From Carya illinoinensis (taxonomy: Eukaryota; Streptophyta; Magnoliopsida; Fagales; Juglandaceae): a stretch of 64,000 nt of DNA. The translations under genes and the position numbers were made by a program. The stretch spans positions 16,787,501-16,851,500 of the forward strand of contig NC_056754.1 of the NCBI RefSeq assembly GCF_018687715.1, read 5' to 3'. The notes below the pieces were generated by a model. The model made no database searches and was not told the origin of the DNA. It saw only the letters and a program-made list of their open reading frames with translations. Positions within the stretch are counted from its first letter, which is position 1. Every line of letters starts with the position of its first letter. Below are positions 1-11,940 of the stretch, piece by piece.

Positions 1-229
1 ATAAATACAAGCGCTCTGATCTCATGCTCGTATATTTCAAAATCAGCAACAAATGATATCATTTCACTCCTAATTCCACTTGCATGAGGCATCATGGAGG
101 CGGGAACCATAGCCAGACGTCATTATCATACATTCAACATGTCAGATCCTAAACAATGTAAAGAAACAAAATTGAAGAGAACTCTCTCTCTCTCTCTCTC
201 TGGACGCAGGTTTACCAGTTCACTAAAAT
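1..229. other. 3' flank / 3' UTR of the SAM carrier gene
   Basis: This follows the TAA stop of the carrier gene. It holds a (CT)n run at 182-201, which is GA in the gene sense. I see no other coding signal and no clear polyadenylation signal. Confidence 0.5.
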
Positions 230-2299
230 TTAATCCTGCTTAGTATTTGAGTTTTGATGAGGTGTAGGACGCCTCTGAGCGAGGAACCGCTTTGTGCTCT
301 CAAGGACGCCAAAGAAGATTGAACCGCCTATGCCTATCCACAGTACTCTTGGCCCAATGCCCTGCCATTGAAAGAAATATAAGCAACAGAAATTTCTGGC
401 TTCAAGCTGCTGTGGTTTAACAAGTTAGGTTTGTCACATTATAAAAGCAGCAGCTACTTTATTTTATTATTTTTATATCTGTGGGTGTCCGGGCCAGCTT
501 GCTCGCACCTCGACTAATCCTATGGGGGCCCTGAAGTTAACGGCTAGGTAAACTTCTAGTTGCTCTGAGAGGACTCAAATTGGTGACCATTGGGAAGCAA
601 ACCTAAGGCTTGACCAACTAAGCTACCCCTTAGGGTTGCAGCTACTCTATAGCCATGAAATTTCTATTATAAAGAGATTAGAGCAGGAAATTCGTACCTT
701 CAATAGAGCAGAAGGTCCTTCTTCCCTAACTATAGTTTGAACACAATCAAATACTCCTTTGTACTGGTTTGCAGATCCCTTGAAAAGCACACAACAAAGC
801 ATATAATTCATATCTGCCTAGAAAATACAAAACTGAATGCATGTAAATGTAAACACACCCGATGGATGTGCATGCATAAATTTATTAAAGCAAAATAAAG
901 AATTAGGGATAGTGGGAAGTAGATTAGTCTTACCTGAATCATCAGCCTCGTCTTAATCACATCAAGGGGAGTAGTTATAGCCCCAGTTAGTGCACCTATA
1001 AAACACGGATATTCAACTTTCTATCAATTAAAGAAAAAACCCGTTGGGCAATAAATGCACACGTGTGCAAATGCATTAAAACTTAAAAGGAGAGAGATTA
1101 ATTTGCAGCACAGGACAGAAATTCTGGAACAATGATCTTTCACAAATTCAAAAGGTGTTCTAGATCCCCCCACTGTTTCCATAAGATAAAAAGTAATAGT
1201 GTACCATACTTTGGCAGACTGGAAAAGTGGGAAAAACAAACAAACAAACTAGCTAAATAAATGCCATTATTGAACATCAACTAAATAAATGCCATTAAAA
1301 AATTGGCTGAAAAGTAAGAAAAATCTCCAAGGTCTGTACACGAATTAGGTGCATTTCAGTTTAGAACAAATAGTAAATTTTCTCTCCTATGCAGCAGTCT
1401 AGAGTATGTGTGCCCATGAGTGATTCACTACAAGATACTGTTGAAGTTTAGGGAAAAAAAAAAAATTATTTTCAAGAAAACCAAAATTTGCTCTGCATCA
1501 TCAGTACAAGCGAGAGCTGCAATTTTATGTTGTGACCAAATTTTGAGTAATGGCTTTTTCTGCATCGAATGAAAAACTAAAACGCAACAGGGACCTTCTA
1601 TTTTTATGAGATATGTGACATACCATCAATACTTTCAACTGCCCATGATGGACATACAAATCCTATGACCTTTTATCACTCTTTTCTACCTGTGGGGGGA
1701 TGGGGAGGGGAAAATGAGACAATAGAATCTGGCTGGACAAATCTGAAACCAAGTCTCAACATAATTTTTTTAATCAGTAAAGAATCTCATCATAATAAAC
1801 CATACTAAAATCAGATGCACTACCAATGAACGGATTTGGTCCTCAGAGTATAGCTAGAATGACAATGTTCTATATAATTGCAGAATGCTGGAAAAATGTA
1901 GTGTGAATCTGTCTGCGATATATCATAACATAACTAATCTTAAATTAAAGCATTTGGATAGCTTAATTTAGATGTCTTCTTACCAGAAAAAGCACCAATG
2001 AGGGCATTCTCAGGATCATATAGATCTCTCTTTGCCTGGTAAATAAATGAAAACATGTCAAAATCATCAATCATACCCCCCAAAAAAATTGAAACTAATA
2101 GAAGCACAGCAGCATGTATACCAGCAGGGCCTACTACCATGCCATCACATATACTGTCATTTGGTTAGTCAATAATTAATCATACTAAATAACATAATCA
2201 AATACGTCTTCAATAATCACATTCATTCGCTTGCAGTCATGCTTGATACAAAGACGAGACAAGGAATAAGTGAAAACCTTTAAAACAACTTAGATCATG

Positions 2300-2372
<73 letters not shown>

Positions 2373-5300
2373 AAATAATTATAACATTGTAGAGTACAAA
2401 ATCAAAGAAATATGATTCTGGACTTGATTTTATAACACACGTAAAGTGTATTATACCGTTACAAAATAAGCTTGGTATTAATTTATATGGTAACATTAAG
2501 TTGTAAGTTCAAAATTCATTGCAGGCCTATCAAATGATAAGCTATTAAAATGTGCAACAGGTATCGAATGCAGATTTCAATAGTATATAATAATATAAAC
2601 AGTTGTTGAGGGCTATACTCAATGTTTGAGCTTTAAGAAAAAAGTGTTTGTGTAGCCCAAAATAGTCAGCTAGTCTTGTTACATAATCAATCATCTTTCA
2701 AATCCCAAGCATGAGAGCAAGGACTCCAATGCCTTTGGAAAGATTCAACCAAACTTAAGTATAGGAGAGATCTTCCTTCTAAAACTCACCTAAAAAAAAC
2801 CCTAGTCTGAATTTAATGGGCACAATATTAGATCATATAATCCCCGTTGGTAAAACTTGGAGGTTACCATGATAGGAACACCAAGCACTAGATCACATGG
2901 TATGGTGACAAATCGTCTATAAAGAAGCATTGAACTAACAAAGCACCTTGCAGTCAGAGAAATTGCAACCAGTGAATGAATAAGAGCATCACTCCTAAAA
3001 AACATTCCATATAGCATCACCATGATGCACAGTCAAAGAGAAAAATGAAAACCATCAAGTAAAATTAATTCTTCAAAGAAGTGAACTTCAACTCTACACT
3101 GTAAGGAACTTACTGCTGCCTTGTAACCTATCCGAAGCTGTTCATAGATGCAAAATTGAATTGCATCGAATGGTAAATCTCGTAATAAGAAAGATCCATA
3201 TCCCTGCAATCTCAAAATTGAAAGCCAATTATACAAACATAACCATGAAAAGGCTCCCAATAACAAATGGCATGCAGGTCATGCATCAATGCCACACGTA
3301 ATGCATATGGGAAACAAATCAAGGTGTTTTTTTTTTGGGGTGGCACGGGGGGGAACCACACACCGCATAGAGTCCTTTGAAACCCTCCTTAGAAACAATA
3401 AGGCGTACAGCATCAGGAGCTGAAGTAAATTGTCCAGTCTGCATCCTTTGCTTAACAACCTGAGGAGTTTAAAGGGGAAAGGTAGAGTAAAGCAGCTAAA
3501 ATCATTGCAAATGTCAGTAATACGTTCTCTACCTCAGTTGGAACACGAATGAGAGAAGCAGCAATGCCTCCTGCAGCCCCTGCAGTCTGCATGAAGTTCA
3601 ATAGCCATAAGAGTCTTTTTTTTTTTTTTTCACAAGAGTAAAAAACTAAAGAAATTCGGAGGGCTTAATTGGCCACAATAACTGAAGACTGGACATGTTT
3701 TCTCAGTTTTTCTTGGACGGTAATGCAGTGGATGTAATCATTTGCTAGGGCAAAAACAAAATCTTATATTCTAGACCTCTGGTACAAAGGGGAAGCTGTT
3801 GAGACATTTGATAAGCTCATTCATCCAAAATGCATTTGGGGCTTCGATTAGCATAATAAATTAATGCCTTGTTAGTTCCAAATTTAATAAGGTATTAAAG
3901 TAATAAATAAAAAATTATTAATTAGTCATGTGCCCAAGTGAAGCAAATACATTCATGATAAAAGGGAATTGAAGAATCTCATACAAAATGAGCTGCAGCG
4001 CTAAGATTTTCGGGAAACATCTTTAACAATTTCTGCTTTGCAGGTTCATAGACACCAACAAATACAGCAGAAGCCCTGCCCATAAAAGAATATTATCAAA
4101 ATGACTTGGATTTGAAGCCAAATCGGTCATTCTAACACACATATCCAAGGTGAAAGAAGGAAAGAAGTTTCTATAAGAACTATAATTAGGACACTTCCAT
4201 TAGGAAGCCAGTGTGTTGGGCATTGGACAACATGACACAGATCCTGCACTTATGGATTTCAAAAAGATTTTGCCATCTTTTCTCTCAAAAGTTTGCAAAC
4301 TTACAAAAGTTTTGCACATTTTTTCAAAAAGCATATGCATTATTATTACTTTCATAACTGCTCGACCATCTGTTATTCTTCTACACAAACTAGGACAGCC
4401 AACCTGCAGCATCTGAGCATTTGCACAATGTTGATACTGTGATTGGGCTAGGCGAAGGCAATTTGGAAGAAGAATTTCACCATGACCACTCATATTTTTC
4501 AAATTATTATTACTTGATTAATTAATGAAAAGGAAGCAAATCAGATTCATCAAGATCAAGAAGGAGAAACATCAGTATGCCTATGATACATGATTAGGGA
4601 TGACCTAAACAAGAAAGGAAAAACACCTGACAAACCAAAGAAGAAAATGGAGTCACTCTGCACTACGTACTTACGGTAAGACACCAGCAAGATTTCCAGC
4701 CAATCCAGAATAAAGGCCCTGCAAATTTATTTTTGCGCCGCCATGTGCAGCCTGTAACCAAAGCATAACGATAAAATTCAGAAACACCATGAGCAAAACT
4801 TTTGTAGACAACGAAAAATTCAGGATGCTGAATTCATATCAAACTGATAGTTGGGAACTATGAAAGAGGTTTCAAAGTTTATTTTAATGATTGTGAGGTT
4901 GCATCCATAATCTCTGTGAAAGAATTAGAAGCACACCTGAGTAATTTTTAGATTGCTTCGTTGTCCAGCATGATTTAATATTTAATCATACGCAACTTTA
5001 TAAATTCTAGTACTAAAAAAGTTGAAGTCCCTAACACTTATGATACAGACTATTGAATATGAAATATTGAAAATTGGTCTAGGATGCTACATATATTTCT
5101 CTCTACTCTACTTATTTATTCATTTGATTATGATTAACAATCAACTAAAGTAATCAGAAATTAATCCCCCGTAATTTGGACCCCCATGAAAAGAAATTTG
5201 TGAGTTGGCATGCTGATGCTAAACTAAGAGGCCAGGACATGGTAGAACAATTATGTGGTCAAGGCAGGAAAGAATCAAAGAATGAAACTTCAGGACCCCA

Positions 5301-6156
5301 GAACAGATCTTGAGCACGTGGTTGATAAAACATAGAGGCACAAATCAGCTTAATAACATTTACAGTTGATATTCCATGAATATATAATAAGTAATGAAGG
5401 AACAATCTCTAGATCCATATTCTCAGCCAAAAACAAACAATGACCCAGTACAGTATATTCGATAATCTGCATCCAAACATTAACTATAACTTAAATATAC
5501 ATAGATAACATACATAGATAACCTACCTGTAGCCGTGTCTTTATAGTGTCAATTGGATATAAAGCTGTCTCAACAACAACACCAGCTGTACCTCCTGCTA
5601 TAACACCCTCTGCAAAATCCACTGCCAGACTAGTTAGAAACTAAAAACTGGATGCAATAGATATATTCTTAGTATAGATTGTGCATTTAATGTAATCAAA
5701 GAATTGGACAACATGAAGAAGGAAATGCTCCACTCTTCCTCTCTATCTGTACAAGTCTGAAGGGCAAAAGCTTTTATCATTCCATCTAGTCAAGACCAAT
5801 GGCTTTACAGTGTCAGTCAGTAGCTAACATGCTTTCTATGACCCCTCAAGCATAACTTATGAAAGAAACAACGAAAAATACTGTCTCTTTTCCTTTTGTT
5901 CCAAAAGCTCATTAGGCATCTGCATATTCCTCTGCCAACATGGGATATTGCTTTATCTTCACGCAGTGCCAAAACATGTATACTTAGTTATACAAGATTC
6001 CAAATCACTTAAAATAGAAATATATCCCAGCTTCTGGTTATGTAAATTTTCATTACTGCAATTTTTTAAGCCTCAATTTTATAATCCATCAAGCAATGTT
6101 ATTCTAATTCAACAGATTCAATGTGCAACATATACGAAAAAGCTCCAGCTAAAAGT

Positions 6157-6216
<60 letters not shown>

Positions 6217-7393
6217 CTCATAATATTAGCAATCCTTCACTGGTCCAAAATAGTGACTGATTGATAAATTAAATACTCGTTTCTACATTTACTCTCCAAG
6301 GTTGAAAGAGGATATACCATGTTTGGTGGCCATGACTCCACCTTTTAAAGTTGCAGTCACTTATGTAAGTCTTTCCAAATTGAACTTGATTTCATAAGCA
6401 TACATTTTAAATTAGAGTCTGTCAAACTATCATCAACTTAGAGAATGAGCTTCAGTATCATTTCTAGTCAACCCCAAAACAATAATAAGCCTTGTTACTA
6501 CTTCTTTAACAAAGATTTTTTAGCATACCAAAGAAAGTACGAATAAAGTCAAATGGCTTTTCTTCTCCCATGTTGACTGATGCAAAAGGCTGTCTTCTTT
6601 CTAGCTGTGAGTTTCGCATTGTCCTGTCACGTGCATCTGCAAAACCACATAACCAGTTAAAAAAAAAGCAACAGAATATAACAAATGTATCACCTAGGAA
6701 ACATATATAATGATCCCAATCACATCTTGCGTTAGGCTCAGGACAGAAATATGAGATTAACTAGGAGTTTCCTCAACACCTGAAGTGGATGCCAACATCC
6801 TTTCCCCAGGCACATACTGACAGAGAAATACAAGTTTAAATCATATGCCTAAAAAAGAATAAGCTTTTGACCACTAAAAGGACTTAAAAAAGAAAAGAGA
6901 ATAAAATAACAACTGTCACATTAGATCACTGTAAACTTTTATCCAAAATTATGAAGCCATGTTTTCAAACATGCGAATACATTAGCTACAGTGGAATTAA
7001 CAATAAGGGAAATATACTTTGCAGCTTTCAACTACCAAATATGTCATATTTTACACCCCAAACTAACAAAACTGACACATTACCCAACTCCAACAATCAA
7101 ATGTGACAAATAATATTTATTTTCTAATTCTAGTAACTTCGGATAGATGAAAAATAAGTGATGTGATAACCGTCGTTTCTTAATCAAGGCTGTACATTTT
7201 ACTTTTTGGCGTTTTGAGAGTTTAACGTCTTATGTATTAAACAATAGCAACGCTATATTATGCCACAAATTACGTAATATCACTGAAAACACATTCAAAT
7301 AAAATCATTCACAATTTGATATTCAAGAAATGGGTTACCTAATGAAGCGACTGAAGAGCTTTTGGCATCGGCGGCTAGCATAATGGGACCCAT
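230..7393 (-). CDS. SAMC: S-adenosylmethionine carrier (mitochondrial carrier family), 12 exons
   Basis: Exons on the minus strand: 7393-7339, 6636-6529, 5609-5527, 4751-4675, 4075-3985, 3586-3533, 3459-3364, 3203-3114, 2035-1984, 995-934, 778-698, 361-230. I placed these by GT..AG junctions. They sum to 981 nt, one open frame of 326 residues plus TAA. The product has three carrier repeats with signatures PIDTIK, PTEVVK and PLDVIK, and the family segment LLRDLPFDAIQF. The C-terminal exon reads GIGPRVLWIGIGG, which I recognise from plant SAMC proteins. By family knowledge it exchanges cytosolic S-adenosylmethionine for S-adenosylhomocysteine across the plastid envelope or mitochondrial inner membrane. 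The N-terminus (MGPIMLAADAKSSS) resembles that of known SAMC1, so I chose the ATG at 7393 over the in-frame ATG at 7381. Length is as usual for the family (about 325). No frameshift or stop is present. Expression is not testable here. Confidence 0.93.
459..637 (-). mobile_element. tRNA-derived SINE in the last intron of the SAM carrier gene
   Basis: Read on the minus strand, the unit starts with a tRNA-like head. It has a box A-like TAGCTTAGTTGG and a box B-like GGTCACCAATTTGAGTCC, and it ends in an A-rich tail (AAAATAATAAAATAAA). It is flanked by the 9-bp direct repeat GCAGCTACT at 450-458 and 638-646, which fits a target-site duplication. It lies wholly in the intron between exons 11 and 12, in the same orientation as the gene. 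The family name is not recognised. Confidence 0.8.
2304..2370. repeat. (GA)n microsatellite, intron 8 of the carrier gene
   Basis: About 33 uninterrupted GA units inside the intron between exons 8 and 9. It reads CT in the gene sense and is a likely polymorphic marker. Confidence 0.97.
6161..6209. repeat. (GA)n microsatellite, intron 2 of the carrier gene
   Basis: About 24 GA units inside the intron between exons 2 and 3. This is the second long GA tract in the same gene. Confidence 0.97.
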
Positions 7394-8410
7394 TTAAAGT
7401 CGCCAAACTTTACCACCACCACAACTCAAAATAGGCACACTTACAAACCACTATGACTGTTATCATTCCATAAAGAAAACCCAACAAAAATTGTCATTCC
7501 GGGAATATAAGTTGCAGAACCAATACGAACGGTAACAAAATCTATTCAGGCAACTATTCAATTTATCTTTGCAAGTCAATTCCAGAGTTCAGATGAAATA
7601 AGTGCGCGTGTTACATTGTGGTCAGAAGAGCGGGGAGAGAGAGAGAGAGACCAGAGAGCAGGGGCGCTGGCTGCGTTGTGGACCCTGTTGTAAGAGGGAG
7701 AAGGATCAGAAGTATCGTGTCGGTGAGAGTCTTTCGTTTGGTTGGCTGGTGGTGGTCGTGCCTATACTTGGTAGATTGCAGACTGTAAGCCGACTCTGGC
7801 CCCTTCTTTTCGTTAAATACGAAGGCTACTTAAATTTTCATCCTACCTTACAACCATCCTTTCTTAATTTTCGCAATCCATCCTCAAATTCTCTAGAAAT
7901 TATAACCAGTCCTCTCTATCAAAAATTGGATATAAATATCTTTAATTGAAGAAATTTAAAATATATAAAAAATCACAAATTAATTTTTTTAATAAATTAT
8001 TTATAAATATTTTTAGTATTATTTTTGAGAATTTTTAGGGGTGGTCTTGTCCTTTTAAGGGGAAAAGTAGATCCAATATAGTAACTTGATAATTAATTTG
8101 GAGGGTGATTGATGAGATTAATCGTTTGGGCCTGACTGCAATACTAATTTATATTAAATAACTTTATTAAAAAAATTTCACATTCCCTCCTTATTTAGCA
8201 ATATGATAAATTTTTAAGCTCATTCTCTCTCTCAGCCAAAGCCCAAAAATCTCCTCATCTCCCTCCAGAAGCTTTGTTCTTTCTGAAACTGTCTATCAAT
8301 GTTTTTCGATTATTTCTTTATTTTTAACAATATCACGGAGATGTGGCGATCTATTGCTTTCCTGTCACCCATGATTACCACGCACTACACCACAAGACTC
8401 TGCAAGAGTG
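7394..8410. other. Upstream region of the SAM carrier gene
   Basis: This should hold the 5' UTR and promoter of the minus-strand carrier gene. A GA run at 7634-7651 reads as a CT patch in the gene sense, a common feature of plant core promoters. I see no convincing TATA box at a fixed distance. The part from 8220 to 8410 is CT-rich and ends at the chromovirus insertion point. No protein gene is supported. Confidence 0.45.
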
Positions 8411-9107
8411 TGATGGAAGCCTCACTCTCACGCACTTATAATTGACGTGTTGGGTACTAGATCTAGGGTTTTTTGCTTTTTTTTTTTTTTTTAGATATTT
8501 AGATTTTTTGCTTGTTGGTTGGTTAGATCTAAGGTTACCTTAAGGCAACACAAAGATCCAAGTTGGTTGGTTGGCAAAAATCAAGACTATCTCAGATTAG
8601 AACTTAACTCTCAAAAGAATTGAAGAGAAAATTCTCATTCATTGAATAACATAACATAATTGATGAAATAACAATGCAAGTAAACTATAAATAGGAATTT
8701 CCCCTAGGTTTGGCGCCACATACCTTCCCATCTCTTCCCTAGATCTAGATCTACATCTAGATCTCACTCTTGATCCACTCCTTAGTTTTAGGAATCCTAA
8801 CTTTAAAGAAACAACATCAAATGTCTAAAATAAAGGAAATAAACTATGAATTAAACTAAAAAATAACATAAACATATTAAAAATAAATAAATTCCTAAAT
8901 AAAATGATCATGGCCAGCCATCACTATGAATGACGCATCCACTCCTATTTTTTAGGAACTTGTAATCTTGTTATGAAACTCCTCTAGTTGCACTTGTCTT
9001 GGACACCCATCGCCTCACTACCCGAGTCATGCATGCAACCCAATGCAACCCTCCTAACCTCGGCACACCTAACCCTCCTATGAATGGCTCGTCTTGCATC
9101 TCTATCA
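8411..9107 (-). repeat. 3' LTR of the chromovirus
   Basis: Plus-strand ends are TGAT..ATCA, a perfect short inverted repeat. Bases 8411-8736 match 11648-11940 (apart from small indels) and the final 125 bp match 41254-41377. A polypurine tract abuts the right edge, which defines this as the 3' LTR of a minus-strand element. Confidence 0.85.
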
Positions 9108-10050
9108 ATCCTCCCCCCTTAAGACCGACCATGTCCTCAAGGTCCAAATCTAGAAATTGATCATTGAGAACCCGAACACTCTCCCATGTAGCATCCTCAG
9201 ACAGAAGCCCCTTCCATTGAACCAAGGCTTCAGTTCCCACTTGGCCACCCTTCCTCATAAGCCTATACTCCATGATCTTCTTGGGTTGGATTGCCATTCT
9301 TCCCTCTTCATCTACCATGGGCATCTCACTCACCACCTTGGTTGGATCTCCAACCTTCCTCTTTATCCATGAGACATGAAAAATAGGGTGAATGTGAACC
9401 CTAACTGGTAGATTTAGCTTGTATGCAAGATGTCCGCACTTCTCCAACACTTGATATGGATCAAAATACTTAGCCCTCAACTTGCTTAATGTTGCTTTGG
9501 ATAGTGTATTGTGCTCTCTTGGTAGGTACTTGAGAAATACCAACTCACCCGGTTTAAAGGACTCCATACTCCTTTATTTGTTAAAGTGCTTCTTCATTTG
9601 ACCCTAAGCATGTGCCAAATTCTTCTTGAGATCCTTCAAGACTTCATCCCTCTCTCTAAGTTCCATATCCACTAAATCATTTGGTGAACTCTCCACTTCA
9701 TAGGCTACAGGCATCCCATCACAACCATTTGAGAGTGACAACCTCTCCACAAAATCCATGGTAACATCCTCCTAAGAGTGAGTAAGGATCGGTAAGGGTT
9801 GCATTAACCCCTTGGGTTTGCTACTCTCACCCTTCACCCTTTGGCAAGTGTCACATCTTCTCACATAATCCCTCAAATCAAAAGACACCTTGGCCCCTAA
9901 CTCCCTCTCCAAGCCACCATCCTCCACTTCATGGTCCTCATTCAAGCCCCTCGATTGGGAGGCCAATGTGATAGCAAAACATTGCCCCCCTTGCCTCAAG
10001 TTCTTCTCCCGGCTCACTAGGACCCACGACCTTGCATCCTCATTTTCCAC
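8971..10050 (-). pseudogene. Chromovirus integrase remnant with chromodomain
   Basis: Reading leftward, part of the integrase zinc finger survives (YVRRCDTCQRVKGESSKP, about 9830-9880), then MDFVERLS, the start of the catalytic core. The core then jumps at about 9715 to a segment that normally lies near its end, so the D-D-E residues are gone. The open frame 9567-8971 holds the integrase C-terminal domain (ESFKPGELVFLKYLPR, HPIFHVSWIKRK) and a chromodomain (ALVQWKGLLSEDATWE), which targets chromovirus integration to marked chromatin. The frame reads through the polypurine tract (as KGGGLI) and ends inside the LTR, so the original stop is probably lost. Stops and frameshifts lie between the two open parts. 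Confidence 0.85.
9108..9120 (-). other. Polypurine tract of the chromovirus
   Basis: On the minus strand it reads AAGGGGGGAGGATT immediately before the LTR start. This is the usual plus-strand DNA primer site. Confidence 0.8.
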
Positions 10051-10068
10051 TCATTCTCAGTCACCTAT

Positions 10069-10380
10069 TTATCCCCTATCATGAACTCCATAGTCATTTT
10101 TTTTATAATCTGACACAATTTTTCCTAACTTCTCTAACCATTGCACACCCAACACCACATCCAACCCAACAATTGGCAAATAATACAAATCTACCACAAT
10201 TTCAAGATCTTGTGTTTTCAAACATATATTTTTATAAACTTCTCTACACACCAACTTCTCCCCACTAGCTACCTTGACCTCAAATGGAGTGATAGAAGTC
10301 ATAGGCAACCCCAAGCTCTCAACCACCTTTGAATTGATAAAGTTCAAAGATGAACCATTGTCCATAAAAACCGTGTTCTC
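10069..10380 (-). pseudogene. Chromovirus aspartic protease remnant
   Basis: The frame contains VFMDNGSSLNFI near the start and VVLGVQWLEKLG near the end. These are the two landmarks of a Ty3/gypsy protease, which cuts the polyprotein. The catalytic triplet is DNG rather than the usual D-T/S-G, so activity is doubtful. Right after the LGVQWLEKLG motif the pol frame jumps toward integrase sequence. The whole reverse transcriptase and RNase H are missing. Confidence 0.8.
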
Positions 10381-10499
10381 ATTATTCTAGACCTGGCAAC
10401 ACCAGCCAAAGCATGAATAGAAATATGGAGGTCTCCCTCCTTGACCTTATATTGATCTTGCTCCTCTTGCCCTTACTCTTTCTCTACTACTTCTTCCTC

Positions 10500-11602
10500 T
10501 TCCTCGGACTCCACATCTATGAGAAAGATTTGTTTGGCTTTGCACTTGTGGACCATAGTGAACCTCTCATTGCAATTGAAGCAAAACCCCTACTCTCTTC
10601 TTCGTTGCATCTCCTTCCAAGATAGTCTCTTCACTCCCGCGGGTAAAGGTTTAGATCCACTTGATGCGCTTCCACTAGGATCTCCCAGTGAGAAGTCCTT
10701 GCCAAAAGTCTTGTTCATACCACTCTTGGAAACCATTAGGAGAGGTTTCATCACTTCAAACCGGCTACTCTTCTTTAGATCTTGGAGTTGATTTTCCTTG
10801 ACTCGTGCGACCTTCAAAACTTGCATCAAGGTCTTTAGTTTCCTAAGCTTCATTTCCGCCACCAACTCACTATTCAATTTGCCCACAAAGGTCCCAATAA
10901 GGGCCTTCTCTGACCCCCCATGTGCTCTAGTGAACAAATACTCGAACTCTTTTTGGTAATCTCTTAAAGATCTGGTTTGCTTGATCTTTGAGAAAGTCTC
11001 ATGATGATCCATATACTCGGTTGGCTCGAATCTCCTCAAAAGCTCCTTGATGAACTTCTTCCACTTCAACTCCCTCCTTTGAGCTCCATATGTCTTCCTC
11101 ATCTATTGCCACCACTGATTGGCCTCTTATTCAAGGAAGTAAGTGGCATAGGACACTTTTGCATGACCCCCATGTGATTGTGCTCAAAGTATTGGTCGGC
11201 TCTACTAATCCATGTGCTCGGGTTATCACCATTGAACTTTGGGAAGTCCATATTTGGCTTAAGAATATCTCCCCTACGTGCTCCTCTCCTCTCTTCATAG
11301 TTTCCTTCTTCTCCTTCACTCTCCTCGGTTGATTTCTCATGAGTGCTTGAGGAATCTTGAGAAGGTGATTTTGAGTCATCCACCCTCTCATGGCGTTGGC
11401 TTCTTCTAGATCCAACCGAACCCTCGGGATTATGGGCTCGTCTTTTATGGCATCTTCTCTCTCCATTCCTCATTTGATCTACCAATTGGTGGAGCACCTC
11501 CTCAACCCTTCCAAGCCTTTCATTGGTGGCAGTTTGTTGTGCCTTCAAAGCAACTTCAATATTCTCAATACGCTTCCTATGAGTTAGTTGTCGATTGGCC
11601 AT
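10500..11602 (-). pseudogene. Chromovirus gag remnant
   Basis: It starts at the ATG at 11602 with a coiled-coil-like N-terminus (RIENIEVALKAQQ). The capsid segment DFPKFNGDNPSTWISRADQYF follows in the frame ending at 11099. After a frameshift near 11100 the frame 11102-10590 continues with KKFIKELLRRFEP and SLRDYQKEFEYLF. A zinc knuckle of the CFNC..HKC type lies at about 10530-10590 in a shifted frame. Gag would form the virus-like particle and bind RNA. At least two frameshifts break it. Confidence 0.82.
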
Positions 11603-11647
11603 GGCTTTCGCTTCTTGGGTTTGATCTCTCTCAATGAAAGCACCAAC

Positions 11648-11940
11648 TGATGGAAGCCTCACTCTCACTCACTTGTAATTGGCTTGTTGAGAGATTAGAT
11701 CTAGGGTTTTTTGCTTGTTGGTTGGCTAGATCTAGGGTTACCTCAAGGCAACACAAAGATTCAAGTTGGTTGGTTGGCGAAAATCAAGACTAGCTCGAGC
11801 TAGCACTTAACTCTCAAAAGAATTGAAGAGAAAATTCTTATTCATTGAATAACATAACATAATTGATGAAATAAAAATGCAAGCAAACTATAAATAGGAA
11901 TTTCCCCTTAGGGTTGGCGCCACATGCCTTCCCATCTCTT
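11648..11940 (-). repeat. 5' LTR of the chromovirus, inner part
   Basis: It matches 8411-8736 of the 3' LTR, then homology stops abruptly at 11940. The equivalent of 3' LTR bases 8737-8982 (about 246 bp) is missing here. The remainder of the LTR reappears at 41254. Confidence 0.85.

Noticed and set aside
2304..2370. An open frame of repeated Leu/Ser (2290-2496, minus strand)
   Set aside because: It is the translation of the (GA)n microsatellite in an intron.
7602..7949. A 115-residue plus-strand frame upstream of the SAM carrier
   Set aside because: No recognisable motif; it starts in a GA run and overlaps the likely promoter of the opposite gene.
8387..8397. CACTACACCAC as a possible left terminus of the CACTA element
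   Set aside because: It lies outside the chromovirus that hosts the CACTA and differs from the right terminus after the first bases.
8341..8410. A short ATG frame (MWRSIAFLSP..) ending at the chromovirus insertion, perhaps a disrupted host gene
   Set aside because: After rejoining across the insertion the frame stops within a few codons and has no recognisable similarity.
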